Notes: generated by a model from the sequence alone, not told the origin. A stretch of 31,664 bases of DNA from Anaerofilum faecale (GCA_019114265.1 DXFV01000015.1:1-31664), one strand, 5' to 3'; positions 1 through 7,607 are shown, counted from the first letter of the stretch. Made by a program: numbers and translations.

Positions 1-772
1 CGCCGCGGTACTTCGCGCCGGCCACCAGCGCGCCCATGTCCAGGCTGAACACCTTGCGGTTTTTCAGGTTTTCGGGCACGTCGCCCTTCATGATCCGTTG
101 GGCCAGGCCCTCCACCACGGCGGTCTTGCCCACGCCCGGCTCACCGATCAGCACGGGGTTGTTTTTGGTCTTGCGGCTCAGGATGCGGATGACGTTTCGG
201 ATCTCGACGTCGCGGCCGATCACCGGGTCCATCTTCTGCTCCCGGGCCTTCTGCACCAGCTCGGTGCCGTATTTGTTCAGCACGTCGTAGGTGGCCTCGG
301 GGTTGTCGCTGGTCACCTGCTGGTTGCCGCGCACGCTGGACAGGGCCTTCAGAAAATCGCCCTTGTTCAGCCCAAAGCTGCGGAAGATCTCGGCACAGGC
401 GCTGTTCCCCTTTTCCAGCAGGCCCAAAAACAGATGCTCCACCGACACATATTCGTCCTTCATGGCGGCGGCTTCCTGCTCGGCCTGGGTCAGCGCCGCG
501 TCCAGCGCGCCGGTGATATACACTTTATCGGGGTCTCGCCCGCTGCCGCTGACGCGGGGCAGCTGGCCCACCTTGGTGCGGGCGGCGTCGGCCATCGCGG
601 CGGCGTCCACCCCCATTTTCTTCAGCAGCTGCCCGATCAGGCCGTCCTCCTGGCCTGCCAGCGCGGCCAGCAGGTGCTCGCAGTCCAGCTGCTGGTTCTG
701 GTATTCGATGGCAAGGCTCTGCGCACTTTGCAGCGCCTCGCGGGATTTTTGCGTGAGTTTTTGCATGTTCAT
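1..772 (-). CDS. clpB: ATP-dependent disaggregase ClpB, N-terminal part (runs off window)
   Basis: ClpB is a cytoplasmic AAA+ ring ATPase that pulls proteins out of aggregates together with DnaK. The visible 257 residues hold the double Clp-N repeat (about 1-145; each half has an EHLL/EHLF motif), a linker, and the start of the first AAA+ domain (MDPVIGRD near 181-188, Walker A GEPGVGKT at 210-217, then the AGAKYRG pore-loop region where the window ends). The start at 772 has GGAGAGGAG upstream; an internal ATG at 766 is also possible. It lies 51 nt downstream of the RHH gene on the same strand. I see no clear promoter, CIRCE or CtsR-type box in that gap, so cotranscription with the RHH gene is inferred. 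The C-terminal two thirds lie outside the window. Confidence 0.95.
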   Translation of the reverse strand, partial: MNMQKLTQKSREALQSAQSLAIEYQNQQLDCEHLLAALAGQEDGLIGQLLKKMGVDAAAMADAARTKVGQLPRVSGSGRDPDKVYITGALDAALTQAEQEAAAMKDEYVSVEHLFLGLLEKGNSACAEIFRSFGLNKGDFLKALSSVRGNQQVTSDNPEATYDVLNKYGTELVQKAREQKMDPVIGRDVEIRNVIRILSRKTKNNPVLIGEPGVGKTAVVEGLAQRIMKGDVPENLKNRKVFSLDMGALVAGAKYRG

Positions 773-823
773 ATGCGCGCTCTCCTCTCCTTGTTATCCA
801 TTTCGTATTATTTCGTGATGATT

Positions 824-1459
824 CTACAGTTTCGCGATATCGGTCGTGAGCCCTTCGCGGTAGGTGTGCTCCACGATGCCCAGCGCCGCGCCGGTGTCCT
901 CCCAGAACTGGAAGAACAGGTTCAGGCAGCGGTCGAACAGCTCCACATACCCGGCCAGCAGCCGGCCCAGGCGGTCGGCGTCGCAGCCGGGCGGCGCGCT
1001 CCGCAGCACCCGGGCAAACCGCCCGTCCTGCAGCTGGTAGCGCAGGGTCTCCGGATGGGGAAGATCCCGCTGCTCCAGCGCGCCCCACAGCCGGTAGAAG
1101 CTGTCCAGCCCGTCCAGCAGCGCGGCGTTCCGGGTGCGCAGGCTCACCCGCAGCACGCCCAGGCATCCCGCCACCGTGCCCAGCTCGATCTGGTAGCGGA
1201 CGGTGGGGTTATATTTATAGCGCAGCGCACTGCGCAGCTGCATCTGTGCATCCGATGCGGAGAGCAGCTGCAGGGCGGTCTGCTGCTGAATGGCCGCCAG
1301 GATCTGCCGCATCTGCTGCTGCGGCGTGTCCAGGCCCAGCTGGTGCGCCAGCAGGCGGTTGATCGCCGCCGACCGGCTGCATCCCTGCCGCCCGGCCCAC
1401 TGGTCCAGTGCGGCGGCCACCGCGTCGTCCAGCACGATGCTGTATACGCTCTTTGCCAT
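824..1459 (-). CDS. Ribbon-helix-helix domain protein, probable DNA-binding regulator
   Basis: A 211-residue protein. Residues 1-43 look like a CopG/Arc-type ribbon-helix-helix fold: a short strand (KSVYSIVLDD), then two helices around GCSRSAAINRLLAHQLG. The remaining ~170 residues are helical and I do not recognise them; they could sense a ligand or bind a partner. The start at 1459 was chosen because GGAGGG ends 6 nt upstream; an ATG at 1465 abuts that site and is less likely. The promoter just upstream carries two TTATATAA boxes, as expected for autoregulation by an RHH dimer pair (inference). clpB follows after 51 nt, so this may be a local regulator of the chaperone gene. Function beyond DNA binding is unknown. 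Confidence 0.75.
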   Translation of the reverse strand: MAKSVYSIVLDDAVAAALDQWAGRQGCSRSAAINRLLAHQLGLDTPQQQMRQILAAIQQQTALQLLSASDAQMQLRSALRYKYNPTVRYQIELGTVAGCLGVLRVSLRTRNAALLDGLDSFYRLWGALEQRDLPHPETLRYQLQDGRFARVLRSAPPGCDADRLGRLLAGYVELFDRCLNLFFQFWEDTGAALGIVEHTYREGLTTDIAKL

Positions 1460-1483
1460 CTGCATCCCTCCGTTTCTGCAAAC

Positions 1484-1512
1484 ATTGTAACTCTGGTTAT
1501 ATAATTTGTCAA
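1484..1512 (-). promoter_or_regulatory. Promoter of the RHH-clpB unit
   Basis: Read on the minus strand: TTGACA (1512-1507), a 17-nt spacer, then TACAAT (1489-1484). This is a near-consensus housekeeping promoter. It is overlapped by the paired TTATATAA boxes. Confidence 0.8.
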
Positions 1513-1526
1513 GCGAGTTATATAAT
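1496..1526. promoter_or_regulatory. Paired TTATATAA boxes, candidate operator for the RHH protein
   Basis: The 10-mer GTTATATAAT occurs twice in the same orientation, at 1496-1505 and 1517-1526. The starts are exactly 21 bp apart (two helical turns). Each contains the palindrome TTATATAA. The pair brackets the -35 box of the RHH gene promoter, so bound protein would block RNA polymerase. RHH repressors often bind short repeats cooperatively; assignment to this particular protein is inference. Confidence 0.55.
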
Positions 1527-1567
1527 AAAATTTGCAAAGTTTTTGTGAACAGCTCCGCTGTTTCCCC

Positions 1568-1596
1568 TTGTACCGCCGCTTTTCCGATGTTATAAT
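1568..1596 (+). promoter_or_regulatory. Promoter of the XRE-lipoprotein-LRR-VWA-AAA operon
   Basis: TTGTAC (1568-1573), a 17-nt spacer and a consensus TATAAT (1591-1596) lie 36 nt before the first start codon. It diverges from the RHH promoter within the same intergenic region. A GTATAC palindrome just downstream could be an operator. Confidence 0.75.
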
Positions 1597-1631
1597 AATA
1601 CCAATATAGTATACAAAGGAGGCCGCCGTCC

Positions 1632-1976
1632 ATGAGCCCCATGTACGACTGCATCGAGGAGCTGTGCCGCCGGCAGGGCACCAACATCACCGCCATGTGC
1701 CGGGCGCTGGGCATCCCGCGCAGCATCCTGTCCGAACTGCGCGCCGGACGCACCCGCACCCTTTCGCTGAAAAACGCCGAGAAGATCGCCGCGTTTTTCG
1801 ACGTGCCGGTGGAGACGCTGCTGGGCGAAGCGCGCGGGGCGGCTGACGACTTTTTCTCCACTCTTTCTGCGCAGGCGCGGGGATTGAACGAGGACAACCG
1901 CCGCCGTCTGCTGGACTATATCCACATCCTGCTGCTGGCGCAGCAGAGCTTGCCAAAAGGAGAGGATATTCCATGA
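1632..1976 (+). CDS. XRE-family helix-turn-helix regulator
   Basis: A 114-residue cytoplasmic protein with a Cro/C1-type helix-turn-helix at about residues 5-65 (NITAMCRALGIPRSILSEL as helices 2 and 3, then KNAEKIAAFFDVPVETLLG). A helical tail (about 72-110) with NEDNRRRLLDYIHILLLAQ may mediate dimerisation. AAAGGAGG lies 9 nt before the chosen ATG; a second ATG at 1641 is possible. It is the first gene of a five-gene operon and its stop overlaps the next start by 4 nt (ATGA). It is a likely local regulator of this operon and perhaps of the divergent RHH-clpB unit, which is inferred from position only. Confidence 0.85.
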   Translation: MSPMYDCIEELCRRQGTNITAMCRALGIPRSILSELRAGRTRTLSLKNAEKIAAFFDVPVETLLGEARGAADDFFSTLSAQARGLNEDNRRRLLDYIHILLLAQQSLPKGEDIP

Positions 1977-2632
1977 AACGTGCGTGTTGTGTTCTGTGTG
2001 CCGCGGTGTGCGCCGTGCTGGCCGGATGCGGGCCGGCTTCCCCGCAGACTTCGCCGCCGCCCGCGGCCCCGTCCGCGGTTTCCCGTGCGCCGGTCCCCAC
2101 CCCGTCGCCCACGCCTTCGCCCACCCCCGCGCCGGAGCGCTGGGGGATCGTGCTGAAGAGCGAGCTGGCCGGGCTGGAGATGCAGGTGCCCGCCGAGTGG
2201 GAGGTGGCCGGACGGGAGGAGCTGCTGTCGATGGCCGGGCTGGACGCCTCGGCCGGCGAGGAGGAGCTGGCCGGGGTGCCGATGCGGTATGAGATCCTGG
2301 CGCACGATACCCGGGCGGGGGGCGAGGTGATGGTGGCGATCATAAACCTGGAGGTGACCGGCAGCACGGCCGCCACCCCGCAGCAGGCGGCCGAGAGCTG
2401 GCAGAGCTGGCTGGAAGCGGAATCGCCCGACTACACCTTCTCCCCCATCGTGGAGGTGACGCTGGCCGGGCACGACGCCGCCCTGCTGCCCACCCGGGTG
2501 GGACAGGCCATCCAGATGGACAACTACCTGTGGCTGCAAGACGGCGCGGCGGTCTGCGTGACGATGAGCTACCCCGACGCGCAGGCCTCGGTGGTGGCGC
2601 GGGTGCTGAACAGCATCCGGGAACTGGAATGA
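1973..2632 (+). CDS. Predicted lipoprotein of unknown function
   Basis: A 219-residue protein with a type II signal peptide ending in the lipobox LAGC (Cys19), so it should be anchored on the outer face of the membrane. A Pro/Ser/Thr linker (about 20-53, TPSPTPSPTPAP-like) leads to a compact domain (about 55-219) beginning WGIVLKSELAGLEMQVPAEW. That opening vaguely resembles PsbP/MOG1-like folds, but I would not assign it. Its start overlaps the XRE gene by 4 nt, implying translational coupling. A surface lipoprotein in an operon with cytoplasmic AAA+ and VWA proteins is unusual. Confidence 0.85.
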   Translation: MKRACCVLCAAVCAVLAGCGPASPQTSPPPAAPSAVSRAPVPTPSPTPSPTPAPERWGIVLKSELAGLEMQVPAEWEVAGREELLSMAGLDASAGEEELAGVPMRYEILAHDTRAGGEVMVAIINLEVTGSTAATPQQAAESWQSWLEAESPDYTFSPIVEVTLAGHDAALLPTRVGQAIQMDNYLWLQDGAAVCVTMSYPDAQASVVARVLNSIRELE

Positions 2633-2636
2633 GGTG

Positions 2637-3590
2637 ATGTTCGTGCGCTGCGGCGCTTCCTTTACCTATTATGTGCAGAATGGCGGCGCGATCCTGCTGC
2701 GCTGCCGCGGCGAGGACCCCTGTGCCCGTCTGCCCGGCCGGCTGGGCGGTGTGCCGCTGGTGGGGATCGCCGGGTATGCCTTTTCGGAAAAGCCGCCGGT
2801 CCCCCCGGCCGGCGTGCAGCTGCTGCAGGAGGGAGACGCCGGCGGCGCCCCCGAACTGGCGGGCAACTTCGTGCAGCGGCTCTCGCTGCCGGACGGCGTG
2901 CGGTGTATCGGGCCGTCCGCCTTTTACAACTGCCGCCATCTGGAGGCGCTGGAGCTGCCGGGCAGCCTTGCGCGGATCGACGGCGACGCCTTCATGAACT
3001 GCCGCGCGCTGGACACGCTGGTCCTCCGGGCAGACCCGGCCGGGCCCGGCCCGCTGCGGCAGGCGGGGATGCTGCTCTCCCGCACCTTCCGCGCCGATTT
3101 CGTGCAGGGCGGGCGGGTGACGGCGCGGCTGCTCTTTCCGGAATACTACGAGGAGCTGGAGGAAAACGCGCCGGCCCACCTGTTCAGCCGCGAGGTGGTG
3201 GGGGTGGGATACCGGCTGCGCCAGTGCTTTGCGGGGGAGACGCTGCGCTTTGCCGAATACGACCGCATCGCCTGCGCCGCCGCCGACGAACCGCCCGCCC
3301 GGATGGCGCAGCTTGCGCTGGAACGGCTGCGCTTCCCGTATGAACTGAGCGAAACCGCTGCCCAAAACTACCGCGCCTGGCTGGCGGCGCACGCCGCCGA
3401 CGCGCTGTGCTATGCGGCGGGGCTGGACAGCGAGGAGCTGCTGGCCTTTGCGCTGGAGCTGGGGTTCGCCGACCGCGCGGCCATCTCCGAGGCCGCCGCC
3501 CTGGCGCGCACCCTGCAAAAGCCCCGCGCGGCCGCTCTGCTGCTGCAGGCGTCCCGCCCGGCGGCCGCTTCGCCCTGCTACGATTTCTGA
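2637..3590 (+). CDS. Leucine-rich-repeat (LRR_5/BspA-like) protein
   Basis: About 317 residues, no signal peptide, hence probably cytoplasmic. Residues ~80-130 hold BspA-type leucine-rich repeats, with paired units of the form LSLPDGVRCIGPSAFYNC and LELPGSLARIDGDAFMNC. The C-terminal ~100 residues are Ala/Leu-rich and helical, like the helical tails often seen on clostridial LRR proteins. The start is uncertain: GTG 2634, ATG 2637 and GTG 2643 are in frame, and GAGGTG at 2631-2636 best fits GTG 2643 by spacing, although ATG 2637 is taken here. It sits 4 nt after the lipoprotein and 15 nt before the VWA gene. A substrate- or partner-recognition role for the downstream AAA+/VWA pair is inference. 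Confidence 0.8.
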   Translation: MFVRCGASFTYYVQNGGAILLRCRGEDPCARLPGRLGGVPLVGIAGYAFSEKPPVPPAGVQLLQEGDAGGAPELAGNFVQRLSLPDGVRCIGPSAFYNCRHLEALELPGSLARIDGDAFMNCRALDTLVLRADPAGPGPLRQAGMLLSRTFRADFVQGGRVTARLLFPEYYEELEENAPAHLFSREVVGVGYRLRQCFAGETLRFAEYDRIACAAADEPPARMAQLALERLRFPYELSETAAQNYRAWLAAHAADALCYAAGLDSEELLAFALELGFADRAAISEAAALARTLQKPRAAALLLQASRPAAASPCYDF

Positions 3591-3605
3591 CCAAAGGAGC
3601 CGCCC

Positions 3606-4940
3606 ATGAAAGACCCCCAAGCCGAATGGGAAAACAACCTCAGCCGCGAGATCTGGCAGGAGATCCGCACCCGGCTGTATCTGTCGGCGCGGTATCTCGA
3701 CGCCGCGCTGGCCGCCCTGCCGCCCGTCCCCGACCGGCGCTTCACCGGCGTGGCCACCGACGGCGCGCGCCTCGTCTATCCCCCCGAACACGCCCTGCGC
3801 CTGTTCGAGCAGAACCCGAACCTCCTGTGCCGGGAATACCTGCATCTGGCGCTGCACTGCATTTTCCGGCACCTGTTCCAGACCGAAGGGCAGGACCCCC
3901 GCCTGTGGGGGCTGTGCTGCGACATCGCGGTGGAGGCGGTGATCGACAGCCTTCCCTGCCCGCACACCCGCCGCGCGCTCACCTACACCCGCGCCGAGAC
4001 CTACCGCCGCCTGCGGGAGAAGTGCGGCACGCTGGCCGCCGGACCCATCTGCCGATACTACGCCCAAGACGGACTTTCCGAACAGGAATACGCCCGGCTG
4101 GAAGCCGAGTTCCGCACAGACGACCACAGCCTGTGGCCGTGGGACGCGCCGCACAGCGCCGCCGTGCAGCAGCTGGCCCAGCAGTGGAAAAAGCGGGCGG
4201 GCAGTATGCAGGCGGACCTGTCCAGCTTTTCGCGCGGGCAGGCGGGCGAAGGGGATGAGCTTTCGGCCCAGCTGGCCGACGCCGCGATGCCCCGCCGCAG
4301 CTACCGGGAATTCCTGCGCCGGTTCTGCATCCTGCGCGAGGAGCTGCACCCCGACCCCGACAGCTTCGACCCCGGCTACTACGCCTACGGCCTGTCGCTG
4401 TACGGCAACCTGCCGCTGATCGAGCCGCAGGAGAGCCGGGAGGCCTTCAAGGTGCAGGAGCTGGCCATCGTGATCGACACCTCGATGTCCTGCTCGGGCG
4501 AGCTGGTGCGCCGCTTTCTGCAGGAGACCTTCTCCATCCTCCGGGAGACCGAGAGCTTTTTCCACAAGGTGCATCTGCGCATCCTGCAGTGCGACAACGA
4601 GATCCGGGCCGACGCCGCCGTCACCTGCGAGGAGGAGATGGAGAGCTATCTGGACAACCTGCAACTGAAGGGCGGCGGAGGTACCGACTTCCGCCCCGCC
4701 TTCACCTACCTCGACTACCTCTGCCGCCGCCACGCCTTCCACAAGCTGGCGGGCGTGCTGTATTTCACCGACGGCATGGGGCGCTATCCCAAACAGCGCC
4801 CGCCCTGGCCCACCGCCTTTCTGTTCCTGGAAGGCCAATACGACGACTCCGCCCTGCCCGCCTGGGCGATGAAACAGGTGCTGTACCCCGACCAGTGGCG
4901 GGCAGCCCCCCTGCAAGAAAGGAAATTTGACCAAGTATGA
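3606..4940 (+). CDS. VWA-like protein with degenerate metallopeptidase domain (DUF2201 type)
   Basis: A 444-residue cytoplasmic protein. The N-terminal half matches the putative metallopeptidase domain that accompanies VWA-like domains. It carries H80-x3-H84-x4-H89 in a helix (YLHLALHCIFRH), but the glutamate of a classical HExxH is replaced by Leu. The C-terminal part (about 284-440) is VWA-like with a complete MIDAS: D291-S293-S295 (DTSMS), T360 in GGGGTDF and D389 in FTDG. Such proteins normally pair with MoxR-type ATPases, and the next gene is one, overlapping by 4 nt. The intact MIDAS predicts Mg2+-dependent partner binding. Protease activity is doubtful without the Glu. Confidence 0.9.
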   Translation: MKDPQAEWENNLSREIWQEIRTRLYLSARYLDAALAALPPVPDRRFTGVATDGARLVYPPEHALRLFEQNPNLLCREYLHLALHCIFRHLFQTEGQDPRLWGLCCDIAVEAVIDSLPCPHTRRALTYTRAETYRRLREKCGTLAAGPICRYYAQDGLSEQEYARLEAEFRTDDHSLWPWDAPHSAAVQQLAQQWKKRAGSMQADLSSFSRGQAGEGDELSAQLADAAMPRRSYREFLRRFCILREELHPDPDSFDPGYYAYGLSLYGNLPLIEPQESREAFKVQELAIVIDTSMSCSGELVRRFLQETFSILRETESFFHKVHLRILQCDNEIRADAAVTCEEEMESYLDNLQLKGGGGTDFRPAFTYLDYLCRRHAFHKLAGVLYFTDGMGRYPKQRPPWPTAFLFLEGQYDDSALPAWAMKQVLYPDQWRAAPLQERKFDQV

Positions 4941-6439
4941 ACATCCAACGTGCCAAACAGGAGATCGCCCGCACCCTGCGGGCCTATCTGGAAAAGGACG
5001 AGCTGGGACGCTACCGCATCCCGCCGCTGCGCCAGCGCCCGCTGCTGCTGATGGGGCCTCCGGGCGTGGGCAAGACCCAGATCATGGAGCAGGTGGCGCG
5101 GGAGTGCGGCGTGGGGCTGGTGGCCTACACCATCACCCACCACACCCGTCAGAGCGCGGTGGGCCTGCCGATGATCGCCGCCCGGACGTGGGACGGCGTC
5201 GAGCGCACCGTCACCGAGTACACGATGAGCGAGATCATCGCCTCGGTCTACCAGTGCATGGAGGACACCGGGCTGCGGGAGGGCATCCTGTTCATCGACG
5301 AGATCAACTGTGTGTCGGAGACGCTGGCGCCCACCATGCTGCAGTTTTTGCAGGGAAAGACCTTCGGCAACCAGCCGGTGCCGGAGGGGTGGGTGATCGC
5401 CGCCGCCGGCAACCCGCCCGAATACAACAAGTCGGTGCGGGAATTCGACGTCGTCACGCTGGACCGCGTGCGCCGGCTGGACATCCAGCCCGACCTCGCG
5501 GTGTGGAAGGCCTACGCGCGGGAAAACGGGGTGCACAGCGCCATTTTGTCCTATCTGGAGCTGCGGCCGGAGCATTTCTACAAGGTGACCCAGGACGTGG
5601 ACGGGCTGCAGTTCGTCACCGCCCGCGGCTGGGAGGACCTGTCGCAGATGCTGCTGGCCTGTGAGCGGCTGGGCGAAGCGGCCGACGAGGAGCTGGTGGC
5701 GCAGTATCTCCAGCACCCGCAGATCGCCGCCGACTTCGCCGCCTACCTCGACCTCTACCGCAAATACGGCGACGACTACGGCGTGGAGGAGATCCTGGCC
5801 GGGCGCCCCTCTCCCGAAGCGTGGCAGCGGGCGCAGGCCGCCGGTTTTGACGAGCGGCTGAGCCTGGTGGGGCTGCTGCTGTCGGGGCTGTCGGTGCGGT
5901 TTGCCGCCGCGATGCGCGCCGACGAGACCGCCGCCGACTGCTTTGCCGTCGTGACCGACTGGCGGCAGGGGGAGGGCGATCCCATCGCCCGCTTTGTGTC
6001 GCTGGTGCAGGCGCGCGCCGACGAGCTGGCCGCCCGGCGCAAGGCGCGCCTTTTGTCCCGCGCCGACGAAGCCCGCGCCGCCCGCACCGGCAAGGCGCTG
6101 GCCGAACTGGAAGCGGCCGCGCAGTCTGCGCCGGACACCGAGGCGGACGTGCTGGCCGCGCTGCGCGCCGCTTTCGCCCCGGTGCGCGAGACCCGGCAGC
6201 AGGCCGCCGACGCCGCGCTGCAGTCGCTGGAAGCCGCCTTCGACTTTCTGGAACAGGCGTTCGGCAGCGGGCAGGAGATGCTGGTGTTCGTCACCGAACT
6301 GGGCCTTGCCGGGGACAGCGCCGCCTTTTTGCAGCAGAACGACTGCGCGCGGTACTACAGGTATTCCGAGGAGCTGCTGCTGAGCGGCCGCACCGCCCGC
6401 ATCCTGCGCGAGATCGCCGCCGACCGCCAGCGCAGCTGA
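4937..6439 (+). CDS. MoxR-type AAA+ ATPase
   Basis: A 500-residue AAA+ ATPase. Walker A is GPPGVGKT (40-47), Walker B ILFIDEIN (117-124), a sensor-1 Asn lies in AAAGNPP (N159) and arginines follow in LDRVRRLD (175-182). After the lid domain, residues ~330-440 are Ala/Glu/Arg-rich and probably coiled coil, longer than in minimal MoxR proteins. It overlaps the VWA gene by 4 nt (ATGA), so the two are translationally coupled. MoxR ATPases act as chaperones or maturation factors with VWA partners (family knowledge). The target here is unknown. It is the last gene of the operon; I see no strong terminator before the next promoter. Confidence 0.93.
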   Translation: MNIQRAKQEIARTLRAYLEKDELGRYRIPPLRQRPLLLMGPPGVGKTQIMEQVARECGVGLVAYTITHHTRQSAVGLPMIAARTWDGVERTVTEYTMSEIIASVYQCMEDTGLREGILFIDEINCVSETLAPTMLQFLQGKTFGNQPVPEGWVIAAAGNPPEYNKSVREFDVVTLDRVRRLDIQPDLAVWKAYARENGVHSAILSYLELRPEHFYKVTQDVDGLQFVTARGWEDLSQMLLACERLGEAADEELVAQYLQHPQIAADFAAYLDLYRKYGDDYGVEEILAGRPSPEAWQRAQAAGFDERLSLVGLLLSGLSVRFAAAMRADETAADCFAVVTDWRQGEGDPIARFVSLVQARADELAARRKARLLSRADEARAARTGKALAELEAAAQSAPDTEADVLAALRAAFAPVRETRQQAADAALQSLEAAFDFLEQAFGSGQEMLVFVTELGLAGDSAAFLQQNDCARYYRYSEELLLSGRTARILREIAADRQRS

Positions 6440-6454
6440 AAAACCAAAATCTTC

Positions 6455-6483
6455 TTGACAAGCCCCCCGTTTCCCTATAGTAT
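6455..6483 (+). promoter_or_regulatory. Promoter of the riboswitch-antiporter unit
   Basis: TTGACA at 6455-6460, a 17-nt spacer and TAGTAT at 6478-6483 lie just upstream of the riboswitch aptamer. An alternative -10, TATAGT at 6476, would leave a 15-nt spacer. Confidence 0.7.
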
Positions 6484-6490
6484 TAAATAT

Positions 6491-6588
6491 GGAAAAAAGG
6501 GAGTAGCTCACGCTGTGCGTGAAGTGACGCCGTCATCCCGGCCGCTGTTCGGCCCGGCGCATTTCGGAAGAAGCAAGACTTTTGCCGC
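6491..6588 (+). promoter_or_regulatory. yybP-ykoY (Mn2+) riboswitch aptamer
   Basis: The conserved landmarks of this class are present in order: GGGAGTAGC at the 5' end, a short hairpin (CTCACGC/GCGTGA), GACGCCGTCATCC in the cross-loop, a GC hairpin (CCGGCCGC/GGCCCGG) and the 3' AGCAAGACTTTT. The closing helix pairs GGAAAAAAG with CTTTTGCC. Known members bind Mn2+ and switch on efflux genes. The 3' arm of the closing helix is also the 5' arm of the terminator at 6575-6618, so metal binding should prevent termination. Confidence 0.88.
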
Positions 6589-6618
6589 TGGCTTTGCCGT
6601 GCGGCAAAAGTCTTTTTT
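6575..6618 (+). terminator. Riboswitch-controlled intrinsic terminator
   Basis: A perfect 14-bp stem, AAGACTTTTGCCGC (6575-6588) with GCGGCAAAAGTCTT (6601-6614), has a 12-nt loop and a T run to 6618. Its 5' arm overlaps the aptamer's closing helix, giving a mutually exclusive on/off switch. Confidence 0.9.
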
Positions 6619-6660
6619 CATACGGCAGGGCATATCCTTTGGAAAGAGAGGAAGTTGTAT

Positions 6661-7587
6661 ATGCAGATCTTATGGAACGCATTTCTCACCCTGCTGGGCT
6701 TTTTGCTGCTGGTGAAGGGCGCCGACGTCTTTGTGGACTCCGCCTCCGGCGTGGCAAAGAAGCTGGGCGTGTCGCCGCTGGTGATCGGCCTGACCATCGT
6801 GGCCTTCGGCACCTCCCTGCCCGAGCTGGCCGTCAGCGTCACCGCCGCCCTCAGCGGCTCGAACGAGATCGCGGTGGGCAACGTCACCGGCTCGAACATC
6901 TTCAACCTGCTGGTGGTGGCGGGCGTCAGCGCCATCATCGCCCCGCTGACCATCGACCGCTTCCTCATCAAGCGCGACTGGCCCGCCTCCATCCTGGCCG
7001 CCGCGCTGCTGGGCGTGTTCCTGCTGTTCGGCAACGACATTTCCCGCCTGGAAGCCGTTATCCTGCTGGTGATCTTCGCCATCATGCTGTTTTTGCAGCT
7101 TCGCAATGCCAAGAGCGCCGAGGAGGCCCGCCAGACCGACGACCGCAAGCCCATCCTGCTGGCCGTCCTGCTGGTGCTGGGCATCGCCGGCATCATCCTG
7201 GGCGGTGAGTTCGCGGTGGAGGGCGCTTCCGGCCTGGCCCGCGCCATCGGCTGGAGCGAGAGCCTGATCGGTCTCACCATCGTGGCGATCGGCACCTCCC
7301 TGCCCGAGCTGGTCACCTCCATCGTGGCCGCCCGCCGCGGCGAGAACGAGATCGCCATGGGCAACGTCATCGGCTCCAACCTGTTCAACATCCTGTGCAT
7401 CCTGGGCATTTCCGCCTTCCTGTCCCCCATCACGGTGGCTCCCACCGCCGTTATCGACGCGGCTTTCCTGGTGGTGGTGTCGGTGGTGTTCTGGCTGGTG
7501 GCGCGCTTTGCCAAGATCGGCAAGGCGGCCGGCACCGCCATGGTGCTCACCTATGTGGGCTACATGGTGTACATCATCAACCGCTGA
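6661..7587 (+). CDS. CaCA-family cation antiporter (YrbG-like Ca2+/Na+ or Mn2+ exchanger)
   Basis: A 308-residue integral membrane protein with about ten helices in two inverted halves. Each half has the family's alpha-repeat: GLTIVAFGTSLPEL...VGNVTGSNIFN (43-82) and GLTIVAIGTSLPEL...MGNVIGSNLFN (204-243). The ion-binding Glu residues are at about 55 and 216. A cytoplasmic loop at ~148-163 is charged. ATG 6661 has GAGAGGAAG 6 nt upstream; an in-frame TTG at 6655 is less likely. CaCA proteins exchange Ca2+ or similar cations for Na+ or H+. The Mn2+ riboswitch directly upstream suggests Mn2+ is a physiological substrate, which is an inference from regulation. It appears monocistronic, with its own terminator. 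Confidence 0.93.
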   Translation: MQILWNAFLTLLGFLLLVKGADVFVDSASGVAKKLGVSPLVIGLTIVAFGTSLPELAVSVTAALSGSNEIAVGNVTGSNIFNLLVVAGVSAIIAPLTIDRFLIKRDWPASILAAALLGVFLLFGNDISRLEAVILLVIFAIMLFLQLRNAKSAEEARQTDDRKPILLAVLLVLGIAGIILGGEFAVEGASGLARAIGWSESLIGLTIVAIGTSLPELVTSIVAARRGENEIAMGNVIGSNLFNILCILGISAFLSPITVAPTAVIDAAFLVVVSVVFWLVARFAKIGKAAGTAMVLTYVGYMVYIINR

Positions 7588-7607
7588 TCTCTGTTTTGGT
7601 CCCACCC

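Noticed and set aside
773..823. CIRCE or CtsR heat-shock operator before clpB
   Set aside because: Neither the TTAGCACTC-N9-GAGTGCTAA palindrome nor a GGTCAAA tandem repeat is present in this 51-nt gap.
1460..1897. N-terminal extension of the RHH gene up to 1897
   Set aside because: It would cross both promoters and the XRE gene; GGAGGG at 1466-1471 marks the start at 1459.
2340..4934. An 864-codon minus-strand frame across the LRR and VWA genes
   Set aside because: Its translation is low-complexity (Gly/Ala/His/Gln-rich) with no domain, while the plus strand encodes recognisable domains with ribosome sites.
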